From: Sphingomonas sp. 7/4-4
GTDB lineage: Bacteria > Pseudomonadota > Alphaproteobacteria > Sphingomonadales > Sphingomonadaceae
DNA: 64,000 nt
Reading direction: 5' to 3'
Assembly: GCF_027941955.1 (NCBI RefSeq)
Contig: NZ_CP115960.1
Coordinates: 2,294,001 to 2,358,000 of the forward strand
In this document: piece after piece, positions 1 to 8,653 of the stretch
Layout: each line of letters opens with the position of its first letter
Position numbering within the stretch: the first letter of the stretch is position 1
Position numbers and translations under genes: made by a program
The notes under the pieces: model-generated
Databases searched by the model: none
Told to the model about the DNA's origin: nothing
The model's input: only the letters and a program-made list of their open reading frames with translations

Positions 1-450
1 CGGCGTCGAGGCGAGGATCGCCTGGCTCGGCGCATGGAACCAGCGGATATAACGCCAGATCCACTCGGCCGGCACGCCCGAGCGCGCCGAGACATAGTCG
101 GGAAATTGCGTGTGATATGCCGTGGTGAACGGCATGTCGTGCCTGAGGCACCAGCGCCGCGCGGCGACGCAGAGCGGGCCCTCGGTCGCCAGATGGATCG
201 CGTTGGGGCGGAATTTCTCGAGCATCGCGCCGACGCTGCCGGTGCTGGCGAGCGCGAGGCGGATCTCGGGATAGGTCGGGCACGGGAGCGAATAGAAACG
301 GTCGGGCGAGATCACTTCGACCTGATGGCCCTGTGCCTCGAGCACCCGGCGGACCGACTGGAGCGTGCGGACGACGCCGTTGACCTGGGGCTCCCAGGCA
401 TCGGTCACGATTGCGATGCGCACTTCGTCGACTCTCGTCGCCGCCGTCAC
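1..450 (-). CDS. Glycosyltransferase family 4 (GT-B), N-terminal part; cut by window edge
   Basis: Only the first 150 codons are present; the gene runs off the left edge. The translation opens with MTAATRVDEVRIAIVTDAWE, then PQVNGVVRTL, the usual N-terminal Rossmann start of GT4 enzymes of the mannosyl/glucosyltransferase (MgtA/DgdA-like) type. Later parts include HLATEGPLCVAARRWC and FTTAYHTQFPDYV, also typical of that group. The GTG start at 450 overlaps the stop of the upstream phosphoesterase in a GTGA junction, which suggests translational coupling; a second in-frame GTG at 423 is possible. Family-level function is transfer of a sugar from a nucleotide-sugar to a lipid or glycan acceptor. 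The acceptor cannot be told from this fragment. Confidence 0.8.
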   Translation of the reverse strand, partial: MTAATRVDEVRIAIVTDAWEPQVNGVVRTLQSVRRVLEAQGHQVEVISPDRFYSLPCPTYPEIRLALASTGSVGAMLEKFRPNAIHLATEGPLCVAARRWCLRHDMPFTTAYHTQFPDYVSARSGVPAEWIWRYIRWFHAPSQAILASTP

Positions 451-1322
451 GCCGCCTCTAGTCTGGCCTCGGACTCCGGCGCATCACGCGCCGCCATCTC
501 ATCGGCCCAATGGAGAATTTCCATGGTACCGTCGTAATGCTCGACGAGCGCGGTGCAACCCTCCACCCAATCGCCGTCATTGTAATATTCCACGCCCTGG
601 ATCGTGCGCATCTCCGCTTTGTGGATATGGCCGGCGATCACGCCCTGGATTCCGCGATGCGCCGCCTCATGCGCGACCACTTCCTCGAACTGGGAAATGA
701 AGGAAACCGCGTTCTTGACCTTCTGCTTGGCGTATTTGCTGAGCGACCAATACGGCAGGTTGAACAGGCGGCGGACGCTGTTCAGCCAGCGGTTGAGCGC
801 CATCATCCCCTCGTATGCGGCATCGCCGAGATGCGCGAGCCAGCGGTGCGACATGGTGATCGCGTCGAACTCGTCGCCGTGGAGCACCAACAGGCGTCGG
901 CCGTCGGCCGTCTCGTGGATCGCCTGGCGGAGAATCTCGACGCCGCCGAAATTGAGTCCCGCGAACTGGCGGAACATCTCGTCATGGTTGCCGGGGATAT
1001 AGACGATCCGGGTGCCGCGCTTGGCGCGCTTGAGCACGCGCCAGACGATGTCGTTGTGCGTCGCGGGCCAGTAGAGCCGCTTCTTCATCGCCCAGCCGTC
1101 GATCATGTCGCCGACGAGGTACATCGTCTCGCTGTCGACATGATCGAGGAAGTCGATGAGCATTTCGGCGTTGCACCCGCGCGTGCCGAGGTGGACGTCG
1201 GAAATCCACACCGTGCGATATTGCCGGCGCCCGGCGATCACCCGCTCGGGTATCGTCGGCTCGGTGGCATGGAAATCGCCGAAATGCGTTGCGTCGAACG
1301 GAAGCCTGGTGATCGTCGCCAT
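447..1322 (-). CDS. UDP-2,3-diacylglucosamine diphosphatase-like metallophosphoesterase
   Basis: A calcineurin-like phosphoesterase of about 291 residues. The metal-binding motifs run in family order: SDVHLG near the N-terminus, LVGDMIDGW, PGNHDE, VLHGDEFD and GHIHKAE. This resembles LpxH-type UDP-2,3-diacylglucosamine hydrolases, but the protein is longer than classical LpxH and its pairing with a GT4 gene is typical of the alphaproteobacterial LpxH-like branch. A lipid A or glycolipid role is inference. I prefer the ATG at 1322 over 1328, because GGGGGA then sits six bases upstream instead of touching the start. Its stop overlaps the next gene by 4 bp, so the two are probably one transcript. 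Confidence 0.85.
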   Translation of the reverse strand: MATITRLPFDATHFGDFHATEPTIPERVIAGRRQYRTVWISDVHLGTRGCNAEMLIDFLDHVDSETMYLVGDMIDGWAMKKRLYWPATHNDIVWRVLKRAKRGTRIVYIPGNHDEMFRQFAGLNFGGVEILRQAIHETADGRRLLVLHGDEFDAITMSHRWLAHLGDAAYEGMMALNRWLNSVRRLFNLPYWSLSKYAKQKVKNAVSFISQFEEVVAHEAAHRGIQGVIAGHIHKAEMRTIQGVEYYNDGDWVEGCTALVEHYDGTMEILHWADEMAARDAPESEARLEAA

Positions 1323-1393
1323 GATCATTCCCCCGCGGGAGCCTTGTCCTGCAAGCGCCTATGCCGGGGGAATGTTACAATCGGAATCGTTGG

Positions 1394-2008
1394 TCAGGCG
1401 GTTATAGGAATATGTGCCGGATCTGCCGCAACCCGCGCCAGCCACGCGCGGACATTCGGGTAAGGCCGGAGGCTGAAGCCGCCCTCTTCGGCGACATGGG
1501 TATAGGCATAGAGCACGATGTCGGCGAGCGTGATCCGGTCGAGCACGAGGAAATCGCTGCGCCCGAGATGCTCGTCCATCAGCGCGAGCGCGGCCTCGCC
1601 CGCGGCGATCTTGCCGGGCAATAAAGCGCGCTGGAGATCGGTGAGGTTCGCCTCTCCCACCAGGGTCCGCCAGAAGCGCACCGTCGCGACATTGGGTTCG
1701 TGGTTATATTGCTCCCAGAACAGCCAGCGCAACAGATCGGCACGTGCGAAGCGATCGGTGGGGATCAGATCGCTGCCGTCGGCGACGTAAAAGGCGGCGG
1801 CATTGCTCTCGGGCAGGAAATCTTCGCCGATCTGGAGCACCGGGATGCGGCCATTGGCGTTGACCTCGCTCAGGAACTGCGCGGTACGCGTCTCGCCTTT
1901 GAGGATGTCGTATTCCCGCCGCTCGAGCGGCAGCCCGACATGCGCCGCGGTGAGGCGGATCTTGTAGCAATTTCCCGACAGCGCGTATTCGTGCAGCACG
2001 AACGGCAT
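1394..2008 (-). CDS. Glutathione S-transferase family protein
   Basis: 204 residues, the normal length for a cytosolic GST. The N-terminal thioredoxin-like half begins MPFVLHEYALSGNCYKIRL and contains NGRIPVLQIGEDFLPESNAA, the glutathione-binding cis-Pro and (E/D)S segment. The C-terminal half is all-helical with LADIVLYAYTHVAEEGGF, the usual N-capping box region. The protein should conjugate or reduce with glutathione in the cytoplasm; the substrate is unknown. It lies 65 bp upstream of the phosphoesterase on the same strand and diverges from the gene at 2200, leaving a shared 191-bp promoter region. Confidence 0.85.
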   Translation of the reverse strand: MPFVLHEYALSGNCYKIRLTAAHVGLPLERREYDILKGETRTAQFLSEVNANGRIPVLQIGEDFLPESNAAAFYVADGSDLIPTDRFARADLLRWLFWEQYNHEPNVATVRFWRTLVGEANLTDLQRALLPGKIAAGEAALALMDEHLGRSDFLVLDRITLADIVLYAYTHVAEEGGFSLRPYPNVRAWLARVAADPAHIPITA

Positions 2009-2199
2009 AGTTGCTCCCCCTTGGTTGGTTCAGCGCCATTCTGCGGTTCGCGGCCCATCCGTCAAACAAACAGCCGCGCGCCGACGATAAGGCGTGCTTA
2101 TAACCGGCGCAGCAAGGTGAATCCCGCGGCAACTTAACAAAATCTTGCCGAGCGCCCGGGCGGAGCACTGCGCAGCGCTATAAGACTCGGCAGGAGCCC

Positions 2200-2643
2200 A
2201 TGATGACCCTGCAAGACCTCTACGAAGAACACCGCGAACTCTTCCGCATCGGCGAGAAGCTGATCCACGTCGCGTCCTTCGATCCGCCGCACATGCAGGA
2301 ACTGATCGCCGCGCGGCGCGAGATGGCGCAGGCGGTGGCGCGGCATCTCGGCAACGAGGCGCAGCTGGCATTGATGCCGCTCAGCGCGAGCACCGATCCC
2401 TATGACCGCGCGCTGGCCCGGCGCTACACCAGCGACCTCTTGTCGATGCGGCAATCCGGCATCGCGCATCTGGGGCAATGGACGATCGAGGCGATCACCG
2501 CCGATCCGCGCGAATATCGCCTCGCGGTGCGCGCCCAGATGCGCATGATGGCGGCGCGCCGCGACTGGGAAGAGGCCGAGTTCCTGCCTGCGGCGGAACG
2601 GCTGGCCTCCGGGCACAGGCCGCCGCTGCGCAAGGCGAGCTAA
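2200..2643 (+). CDS. Small helical protein, possibly degenerate hemerythrin-like
   Basis: 147 residues, predicted all-helical. LYEEHRELFRIGEKLIHVA and the later VARHLGNEAQ and GIAHLGQW recall hemerythrin HHE domains, which bind a diiron centre through His and carboxylate side chains. The canonical second HxxxH pair is not visible, so iron binding is doubtful. An AGGAG lies just before tandem ATGs at 2200 and 2203; the second has the better spacing. The stop overlaps by 4 bp with the convergent stop of the quinone oxidoreductase. I do not assign a function. Confidence 0.55.
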   Translation: MMTLQDLYEEHRELFRIGEKLIHVASFDPPHMQELIAARREMAQAVARHLGNEAQLALMPLSASTDPYDRALARRYTSDLLSMRQSGIAHLGQWTIEAITADPREYRLAVRAQMRMMAARRDWEEAEFLPAAERLASGHRPPLRKAS

Positions 2644-3636
2644 GCGATCGTCAGCACGATCTTGCCGATGTGATCGCCCGATTCCATCCGGCGGTGCGCG
2701 TCGGCGGCCTGTGCCAGCGGGAAAGTCGAATCGATCACCGGCTTGAGCCGCCCCTGCGCGACATGCGGCCAGACGGTGCGGGAAAGCTCGTCGGCGACCA
2801 ACGTCTTGAAGCCGACGCTGCGCGGACGGAGCGTCGATCCGGTGAGGACCAGCCGCTTGCGCATCACTTCCCAGATCGGGATCGTCGCCTCGGCGCCGCG
2901 CTGGACCGCGATCGAGACGTGGCGGCCATCCTCGGCGAGGCATTTGAGGTTGCGCGGCAGATAGTCGCCGCCGATCATGTCGAGCACCACGTCGACGCCG
3001 CGACCGCCGGTGATCTCTTTCACCCGCTCGACGAAATCCTCGGTCCTGTAGTTGATCGCATCGGCGGCCCCCAGCTTGCGGGCGGCCTCGCATTTCGCGT
3101 CCGAGCCCGCAGTGACCAGCACGGTCAAATGGAACAGCCGCGCCAGCGCGATCGTCATCGTGCCGATGCCGCTGGTGCCGCCATGGACGAGGATCCAGTC
3201 GCCATCCGCGGCATAGGCGCGTTCGAAGACGTTGGTCCACACGGTGAACAAGGTCTCGGGCATCGCCGCCGCCTCGACCATCGACAAGGCAGTGGGCACG
3301 GTCAGGCACTGGCCGAGCGGCGCCACGACATACTCGGCATAGGCGCCGCCGGCGACCAACGCGCAGACCGGCTGGCCGATCATCGCGCGATCGACGTCAC
3401 CACCGACGGCGACGATCTCGCCCGCGGCCTCCATGCCGAGAATCGAGGGCGCGCCGGGCGGCGGCGGATAGAGCCCCATGCGCTGCATCACTTCCGGGCG
3501 GTTGACGCCCGCGGCGGCGACCTTGATCAGCACCTCTCCTCGCCGGGTATCGGCACCGGCCGGCGCACGGGCACGAGGACTTCGGGACCTCCGGGGTTTC
3601 TGGATCGATGGCCAGCATCGTTTCGGGCACGGTCAT
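2640..3636 (-). CDS. NAD(P)H:quinone oxidoreductase (zinc-type ADH superfamily), two frameshifts near the N-terminus
   Basis: A medium-chain dehydrogenase of the QOR/TP53I3 type. Clear markers are AAGVNRPEVMQRMG, the NADPH-binding stretch VHGGTSGIGTMTIALA and the C-terminal HRRMESGDHIGKIVLT. The zinc ligands of true alcohol dehydrogenases are absent, as usual in quinone reductases. The natural start is ATG 3636 (MTVPETMLAIDPETP). From there the frame breaks at about 3591-3596 and again at about 3536-3542. Adding one G or C back at each place gives GGPEVLVPVRRPVPIPG joined to EVLIKVAAAG, an ordinary family N-terminus. Without correction only 2640-3533 is open. I think these are sequencing losses, not true decay. 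Confidence 0.85.
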
Positions 3637-3712
3637 CTTTGTCGCTCTTCGCCCTCGCCACTCGCGCGGCATCTTATTGACATCGCCTTTGCCAGGGTCA
3701 ACGTTCACCACG

Positions 3713-3910
3713 ATGGAAGCCGACGAAAACCTTCCGCGTCGCAAGGACGACCTCGCCGCCCAATTGGGCAAGCAGGACCTCGATCCGCTTTCGGTGGATG
3801 AGTTGAACGAACGCATCGCGCTGCTGGAAAGCGAAATTGCGCGGTGCAGAAGCAAAATTCAATACGCCATTAACCACCGCGCAAGCGCAGACGCTCTATT
3901 CAAGAGATGA
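3713..3910 (+). CDS. DUF1192 family small protein
   Basis: 65 residues, matching the short DUF1192 family of alphaproteobacteria. The hallmark is LSVDELNERIALLESEIARC, a short amphipathic helix followed by a basic tail ending SADALFKR. Function is unknown; the family is short, soluble and probably coiled coil. I chose ATG 3713 because the upstream in-frame residues do not look coding and homologous proteins begin about this far before the DUF1192 core. It diverges from the quinone oxidoreductase across 76 bp. Confidence 0.75.
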   Translation: MEADENLPRRKDDLAAQLGKQDLDPLSVDELNERIALLESEIARCRSKIQYAINHRASADALFKR

Positions 3911-3956
3911 GCGTGACGGGCACCGGATTTGGGATGATCCACCGGTGCCAGGTCGG

Positions 3957-3998
3957 CGATGCCCCCGGCATCGCCTGCGATATGCTGGGGGCATATCG
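3957..3998. other. Nested GC-rich hairpin upstream of clpA
   Basis: ATGCCCCC at 3959-3966 pairs with GGGGGCAT at 3987-3994. Inside the loop GCATCGC and GCGATATGC form a second stem. No T-run follows, so a simple terminator for the DUF1192 gene is unlikely; it may be a leader structure of the clpA transcript. The rest of the 219-bp gap before clpA holds nothing else I can support. Confidence 0.35.
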
Positions 3999-4129
3999 CA
4001 CCTGGAACCGGAGGATCATCGCCAATCCCTCCGGTGCCGGGCCGCTGCGCTTGATGCGGGGCCTGCCGATACCGACATTGTCGGAAACGGGCCCTCGTAT
4101 CCTATCGGGCCCACTGGAGTTTAATCCGA

Positions 4130-6451
4130 ATGCCTAGTTTCGCCTCCGCCCTCGAATCGACCCTGCACAAGGCACTGGAGGCCGCGTCCTCCCGCCGCCA
4201 CGAATATGCGACGCTCGAGCATCTCCTGTTGGCGCTCGTCGATGACGAACACGCTTCCAAGGTGATGAGCGCGTGCGGCGTCGAACTGGACGACCTGCGC
4301 AACACCGTCGCGCATTATCTCGACACCGAGCTCGAGGCGCTGAAGGTCGAGCAGTCGACCGATCCCTCGCCGACCAGCGGCTTTCAGCGCGTCGTCCAGC
4401 GCGCCATTCTCCACGTCCAGTCCTCGGGCCGTGACGAAGTGACCGGCGCCAACGTGCTCGTTGCCCTGTTCAGCGAGCGCGAGAGCTATGCGGTTTATTT
4501 CCTCCAGCAGCAGGACATGAGCCGGCTCGATGCCGTGAGCTTCATCAGCCACGGCGTCGGCAAGGGTGCGACTCCGGGCGAGACTTCGACTCCCAAGGGC
4601 GCCGAGGAAGAGAAATCGCCCAAGTCCGAGACCAAATCGGGCAAGGGCGAGAGCGCGCTCAAGCAGTTCACCGTCGACCTCAACGAGAAGGCCAAGGCCG
4701 GCAAGGTCGATCCGCTGATCGGCCGCGGCCCCGAAGTCGACCGCACGATCCAGATCCTCTGCCGCCGCAGCAAGAACAACCCGCTTTATGTGGGCGATCC
4801 CGGCGTCGGCAAGACCGCGATCGCCGAGGGCCTGGCCCGGAAAATCGTCGAGGGCGACGTGCCCGACGTGCTCAAGGAAGCGGTGATCTACTCGCTCGAC
4901 ATGGGCGCCTTGCTCGCCGGCACGCGCTATCGCGGTGATTTCGAGGAGCGGCTCAAGCAAGTCGTCAACGAGCTCGAGAAGCTGCCCCACGCGGTCCTGT
5001 TCATCGACGAGATCCACACCGTGATCGGCGCGGGCGCGACCAGCGGCGGTGCGATGGACGCGTCGAACCTGCTCAAGCCGGCATTGTCGGGCGGCAGCAT
5101 CCGTTGCATCGGCTCGACCACCTACAAGGAATTCCGCAATCACTTCGAGAAGGACCGGGCATTGCTCCGGCGCTTCCAGAAGATCGACGTCAACGAGCCG
5201 ACGATCGAGGACACGATCAAGATCATCGCGGGCCTGCGGAGCGCCTTCGAAGGGCACCACCACGTCAAATACACGCCCGATGCGATCAAGTCGGCGGTGG
5301 AGCTCAGCGCGCGCTACATCAACGACCGCAAGCTGCCCGACAAGGCGATCGACGTGATCGACGAAGTCGGCGCGATGCAGATGCTGGTGGCGCCGAGCAA
5401 GCGCAAGAAAGTGATCACGCCCAAGGAAATCGAGCAGGTCATCGCGACGATGGCGCGCATTCCGGCCAAGTCGGTCTCGTCCGACGACACCCGCGTGCTC
5501 GCCAATCTCGAGACCGATCTCAAGCGCGTGGTGTTCGGGCAGGACAAGGCGATCGAGGTTCTGTCCTCGGCGATCAAGCTGTCGCGCGCCGGCTTGCGCG
5601 ATCCGGACAAGCCGATCGGCAATTACCTGTTCTCGGGGCCGACCGGCGTCGGCAAGACCGAAGTCGCACGTCAGCTCGCCGAGATCCTCGGCATCCCGCT
5701 CCAGCGCTTCGACATGTCGGAGTACATGGAACGGCACAGCGTCAGCCGCCTGATCGGCGCGCCTCCGGGCTATGTCGGTTATGACCAGGGCGGGCTGCTC
5801 ACCGACGCCGTCGACCAGCAGCCGCATTCGGTGCTGCTGCTCGACGAGATCGAGAAGGCGCATCCGGACCTGTTCAACATCCTGTTGCAGGTGATGGACA
5901 ACGGCAAGCTCACCGATCACCACGGCAAGACGGTCGATTTCAGGAACACGATCCTGATCATGACCACCAATGCCGGCGCGTCGGACATGGCCAAGGAGTC
6001 GATCGGCTTCGGCGAAAGCACGCGCGAGGACGTCCAGGAAGAGGCCGTGAAGAAGCTCTTCACGCCCGAATTCCGCAACCGCCTCGATGCGATCGTGCCG
6101 TTCGATTATCTGCCGACCGAGGTGGTCGCGCGGGTGGTGGACAAGTTCATCCTCCAGCTCGAGCTCCAGCTGGCGGACCGCGGCGTCCACATCCAGCTCG
6201 ACGACGAGTCCAAGACCTGGCTCACCGCGCGCGGCTACGACAAGCTCTATGGCGCGCGGCCGATGGGCCGCCTGATCCAGGAGAAGATCAAGCAGCCGCT
6301 CGCCGAGGAACTGCTGTTCGGCAAGCTCATCCATGGCGGCGAAGTCAATGTGAAGCTCAAGGACAATGCGCTCGTCTTCGAGACGATCCCCGCCGCGCCC
6401 AAGCCCAAGAAGGGCGGCGGCAAGAAGGCGGAGAAGGTCGCGGCGAAATAG
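4130..6451 (+). CDS. clpA: ATP-dependent Clp protease ATP-binding subunit ClpA
   Basis: 773 residues, full length for ClpA. Order: Clp N-domain repeats (about 1-145, where the ClpS adaptor docks), a charged linker (145-175), AAA module 1 with Walker A GDPGVGKT (222-229) and Walker B VLFIDEIH, then AAA module 2 with SGPTGVGKTE and VLLLDEIEKAHPDLFN, and the C-terminal D2-small domain. The middle domain of ClpB is absent, which supports ClpA. It unfolds substrates and feeds them to ClpP in the cytoplasm. The extreme C-terminus is a Lys/Gly/Ala tail. A weak GGAG lies 12 bases before the ATG. clpS is in the window at 29.4 kb rather than adjacent. Confidence 0.97.
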   Translation: MPSFASALESTLHKALEAASSRRHEYATLEHLLLALVDDEHASKVMSACGVELDDLRNTVAHYLDTELEALKVEQSTDPSPTSGFQRVVQRAILHVQSSGRDEVTGANVLVALFSERESYAVYFLQQQDMSRLDAVSFISHGVGKGATPGETSTPKGAEEEKSPKSETKSGKGESALKQFTVDLNEKAKAGKVDPLIGRGPEVDRTIQILCRRSKNNPLYVGDPGVGKTAIAEGLARKIVEGDVPDVLKEAVIYSLDMGALLAGTRYRGDFEERLKQVVNELEKLPHAVLFIDEIHTVIGAGATSGGAMDASNLLKPALSGGSIRCIGSTTYKEFRNHFEKDRALLRRFQKIDVNEPTIEDTIKIIAGLRSAFEGHHHVKYTPDAIKSAVELSARYINDRKLPDKAIDVIDEVGAMQMLVAPSKRKKVITPKEIEQVIATMARIPAKSVSSDDTRVLANLETDLKRVVFGQDKAIEVLSSAIKLSRAGLRDPDKPIGNYLFSGPTGVGKTEVARQLAEILGIPLQRFDMSEYMERHSVSRLIGAPPGYVGYDQGGLLTDAVDQQPHSVLLLDEIEKAHPDLFNILLQVMDNGKLTDHHGKTVDFRNTILIMTTNAGASDMAKESIGFGESTREDVQEEAVKKLFTPEFRNRLDAIVPFDYLPTEVVARVVDKFILQLELQLADRGVHIQLDDESKTWLTARGYDKLYGARPMGRLIQEKIKQPLAEELLFGKLIHGGEVNVKLKDNALVFETIPAAPKPKKGGGKKAEKVAAK

Positions 6452-6475
6452 GCTGCGGCGCGCGAAGGAAAGCGG

Positions 6476-6508
6476 CGGGCTCGGGGCATTCCCGGGCCCG
6501 TTTCTTTT
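6476..6508 (+). terminator. Rho-independent terminator after clpA
   Basis: CGGGCTCGGG pairs with CCCGGGCCCG across a short loop (6476-6500), followed by TTTCTTTT. It sits 24 bases after the clpA stop and before the histidine kinase gene, separating the two transcripts. Confidence 0.8.
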
Positions 6509-6576
6509 GTGCCCCTTCCGACGCACGCGACTCGCCCCTCTTTGCCGCACCTTGTCCCGAGTGTTAGAGGGACCGC

Positions 6577-7716
6577 GTGGCCATGATAGACCAACCCACG
6601 GAGCGGCTGATGCCGCGGCCGACTGTCCGACCCGGCATGTTCGCGCGCCCCTTTTTCGAGGACAAGAGCCGGGCCTTCTGGATTCTCCAGGCGGCGGGGT
6701 GGAGCGGCTATCTGCTGCTGCGCACCGTCTCCTCGATCTCGAACGGCTTCTCGGTCGAAGGCATCATCAAGTCGATCATCGAGGCGATCGTCGGCTATTG
6801 CCTGACGCTGCTGCTCTCGACGCTGTACGGCTATTATCGCCGGCTGCCGCGGATCACCGGCATCCTGTTGACCCTGACCACGCTCGGCGCCGCAACCCTG
6901 ATCTACGCGGTGCTCGAAGCCTTCACCTTCTCTTTCACCGCGGCCGATCCGGGCGTCACGCTCAGCCGCGTGTTCGGCTATCTCTTCCTCAACTTCACGG
7001 TGCTCGCCGGCTGGTCGGCGCTGTATTTCGGGATCAATTTCTACCTGATCGTCGAGCAGCAGATCGATCAGATGCAATTGCTCGAGAACCAGGCCTCGTC
7101 GGCGCAGCTGGCGATGCTGCGCTACCAGCTCAATCCGCATTTCCTGTTCAACACGCTCAATTCGATCTCGACCCTGGTGCTCCTCAAGCAGACCGAGCGC
7201 GCGAACGTCATGCTCAGCCGATTGTCGTCCTTCCTGCGCTACACGCTGGCGAACGAGCCGACCGCGCACGTCACGCTCAGCCAGGAGATCGAGACGCTCA
7301 AGCTCTATCTCGAGATCGAGAAGATGCGGTTCGACGAGCGGCTGCGTACCCATTTCGACATCGATCCGCGCTGTGCCAATGCGCGCCTCCCGTCGCTGCT
7401 GCTCCAGCCTTTGGTCGAAAACGCGATCAAATATGCCGTCACGCCGCAGGAGGAGGGCGCCGATATCACCGTCACGGCTCGGCTCACCGGAGAACGAGTG
7501 CAGATCGCCGTATCCGACACCGGTCCAGGATTGATCGAAAGCAAGCCACGGCCGACTCTGTCAACCGGCGTGGGGCTCGCCAATATAAGGGAGCGACTGG
7601 CGCAGGCTTTCGGGCCTGACCATCGTTTCGAAACACGAACGAAACTTGGGGAAGGTTTCAGCGTTGAGATCGAGATACCGTTCCAGCTTGAGGAACCGAA
7701 CCGAGAGGCCGCATGA
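6577..7716 (+). CDS. Membrane sensor histidine kinase, LytS/YehU type (His_kinase family)
   Basis: 379 residues. Four hydrophobic segments lie at roughly 38-53, 68-88, 95-120 and 134-158, followed by a coiled linker. The phosphoacceptor box LRYQLNPHFLFNTLNS carries His188 and is the signature of the LytS/YehU class; LLLQPLVENAIKYA (N box) and DTGPGL (G box) form the HATPase. It should sit in the inner membrane and phosphorylate the LytTR regulator encoded next. The GTG at 6577 has AGAGGGA at good spacing; ATG 6583 is an alternative. Its stop overlaps the regulator start by 4 bp (ATGA). The input signal is unknown, since there is no large periplasmic domain. Confidence 0.92.
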   Translation: MAMIDQPTERLMPRPTVRPGMFARPFFEDKSRAFWILQAAGWSGYLLLRTVSSISNGFSVEGIIKSIIEAIVGYCLTLLLSTLYGYYRRLPRITGILLTLTTLGAATLIYAVLEAFTFSFTAADPGVTLSRVFGYLFLNFTVLAGWSALYFGINFYLIVEQQIDQMQLLENQASSAQLAMLRYQLNPHFLFNTLNSISTLVLLKQTERANVMLSRLSSFLRYTLANEPTAHVTLSQEIETLKLYLEIEKMRFDERLRTHFDIDPRCANARLPSLLLQPLVENAIKYAVTPQEEGADITVTARLTGERVQIAVSDTGPGLIESKPRPTLSTGVGLANIRERLAQAFGPDHRFETRTKLGEGFSVEIEIPFQLEEPNREAA

Positions 7717-8516
7717 CCATCCGTACCATCCTCGTTGACGACGAACCCTTGGCGATCCAGGGGCTCGAGCTCCGGTTGCAGGAGCATGAGGATGTCGAAA
7801 TCATCGACAAATGCTCCAACGGCCGCGAGGCCATCCGCGCAATCAAGACCCACAAACCCGACCTCGTCTTCCTCGACATCCAGATGCCCGGCTTCGACGG
7901 CTTCTCCGTCGTCCAGGGGCTGATGGAAGTCGAACCGCCGCTCTTCGTGTTCGTGACTGCCTATTCGGACCACGCCATCCGCGCCTTTGAGGCGCAGGCG
8001 ATGGATTATCTGATGAAGCCGGTGGAGCCTTCGCGCCTCGCCGACACGCTGGATCGCGTCCGCCAAAGGCTGACCGAGAAGCGCGGCGTCGAGGAAGTCG
8101 ATCGCCTCAAGGAAGTGCTCGCCGAAGTCGCCCCCGAGACGGCCGACGAGATGGCGACCTCCGACAACACCGAGATGGCCTCGAATCGCTTCGAGAAGCT
8201 GATCAACATCAAGGATCGCGGCCAGATCTTCCGCGTCGACGTCGACACGATCGAGCGGATCGACGCCGCCGGCGATTACATGTGCATCTATACCGGCGAC
8301 AACACGCTGATCCTGCGCGAGACGATGAAGGATCTCGAAAAGCGGCTCGATCCGCGGCGCTTCCAGCGCGTCCACCGCTCGACGATCGTCAATCTCGACC
8401 TCGTCCGCCAGGTCAAGCCGCACACCAACGGCGAATGCTTCCTCGTCCTCGATTCGGGCGCATCGGTGAAGGTCAGCCGCTCGTATCGCGACGTGGTGGC
8501 GCGCTTCGTTCACTAG
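7713..8516 (+). CDS. LytTR-family response regulator
   Basis: 267 residues. Receiver domain (1-120): DD at 9-10, phosphoacceptor Asp55 in LVFLDIQMPG, Thr in FVTAYSD and conserved Lys in LMKPVEP. A charged linker (about 125-165) leads to a LytTR DNA-binding domain with FRVDVDTIERIDAAGDYM and RVHRSTIVNLDLV. It should bind promoter direct repeats when phosphorylated by the upstream kinase, with which it is translationally coupled. No target site could be identified by eye. It ends next to a short palindrome at 8524-8551. Confidence 0.95.
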   Translation: MTIRTILVDDEPLAIQGLELRLQEHEDVEIIDKCSNGREAIRAIKTHKPDLVFLDIQMPGFDGFSVVQGLMEVEPPLFVFVTAYSDHAIRAFEAQAMDYLMKPVEPSRLADTLDRVRQRLTEKRGVEEVDRLKEVLAEVAPETADEMATSDNTEMASNRFEKLINIKDRGQIFRVDVDTIERIDAAGDYMCIYTGDNTLILRETMKDLEKRLDPRRFQRVHRSTIVNLDLVRQVKPHTNGECFLVLDSGASVKVSRSYRDVVARFVH

Positions 8517-8523
8517 GATTTCC

Positions 8524-8551
8524 CGTCATCCCGGTGAGAGCCGGGATGACG
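8524..8551. repeat. Short palindromic repeat CGTCATCCCGG
   Basis: CGTCATCCCGG and CCGGGATGACG flank six bases, giving an 11-bp stem only 7 bases after the regulator stop. The same arms recur at 21785-21812, and a variant lies at 35083-35108. This is a dispersed intergenic palindrome that may also terminate transcription, although there is no T-run. Confidence 0.8.
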
Positions 8552-8653
8552 TCGAGGAGGTCTCCCCGTTCGCGCGCATTGATCGCAAGGAACGGATTGC
8601 CTGACGAGATACGCCCGACTAGAACATTTCACGAACGGAATGGGAGATCGGGA

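Noticed and set aside
3907..4137. 76-residue frame between DUF1192 and clpA
   Set aside because: Contains the nested hairpin and overlaps the clpA start; no ribosome-binding site and no recognisable sequence.
4121..6550. 809-residue open frame antisense to clpA
   Set aside because: GC-rich shadow of a certain ClpA gene; its translation is repetitive Leu/Asp/Arg/His with no family features.
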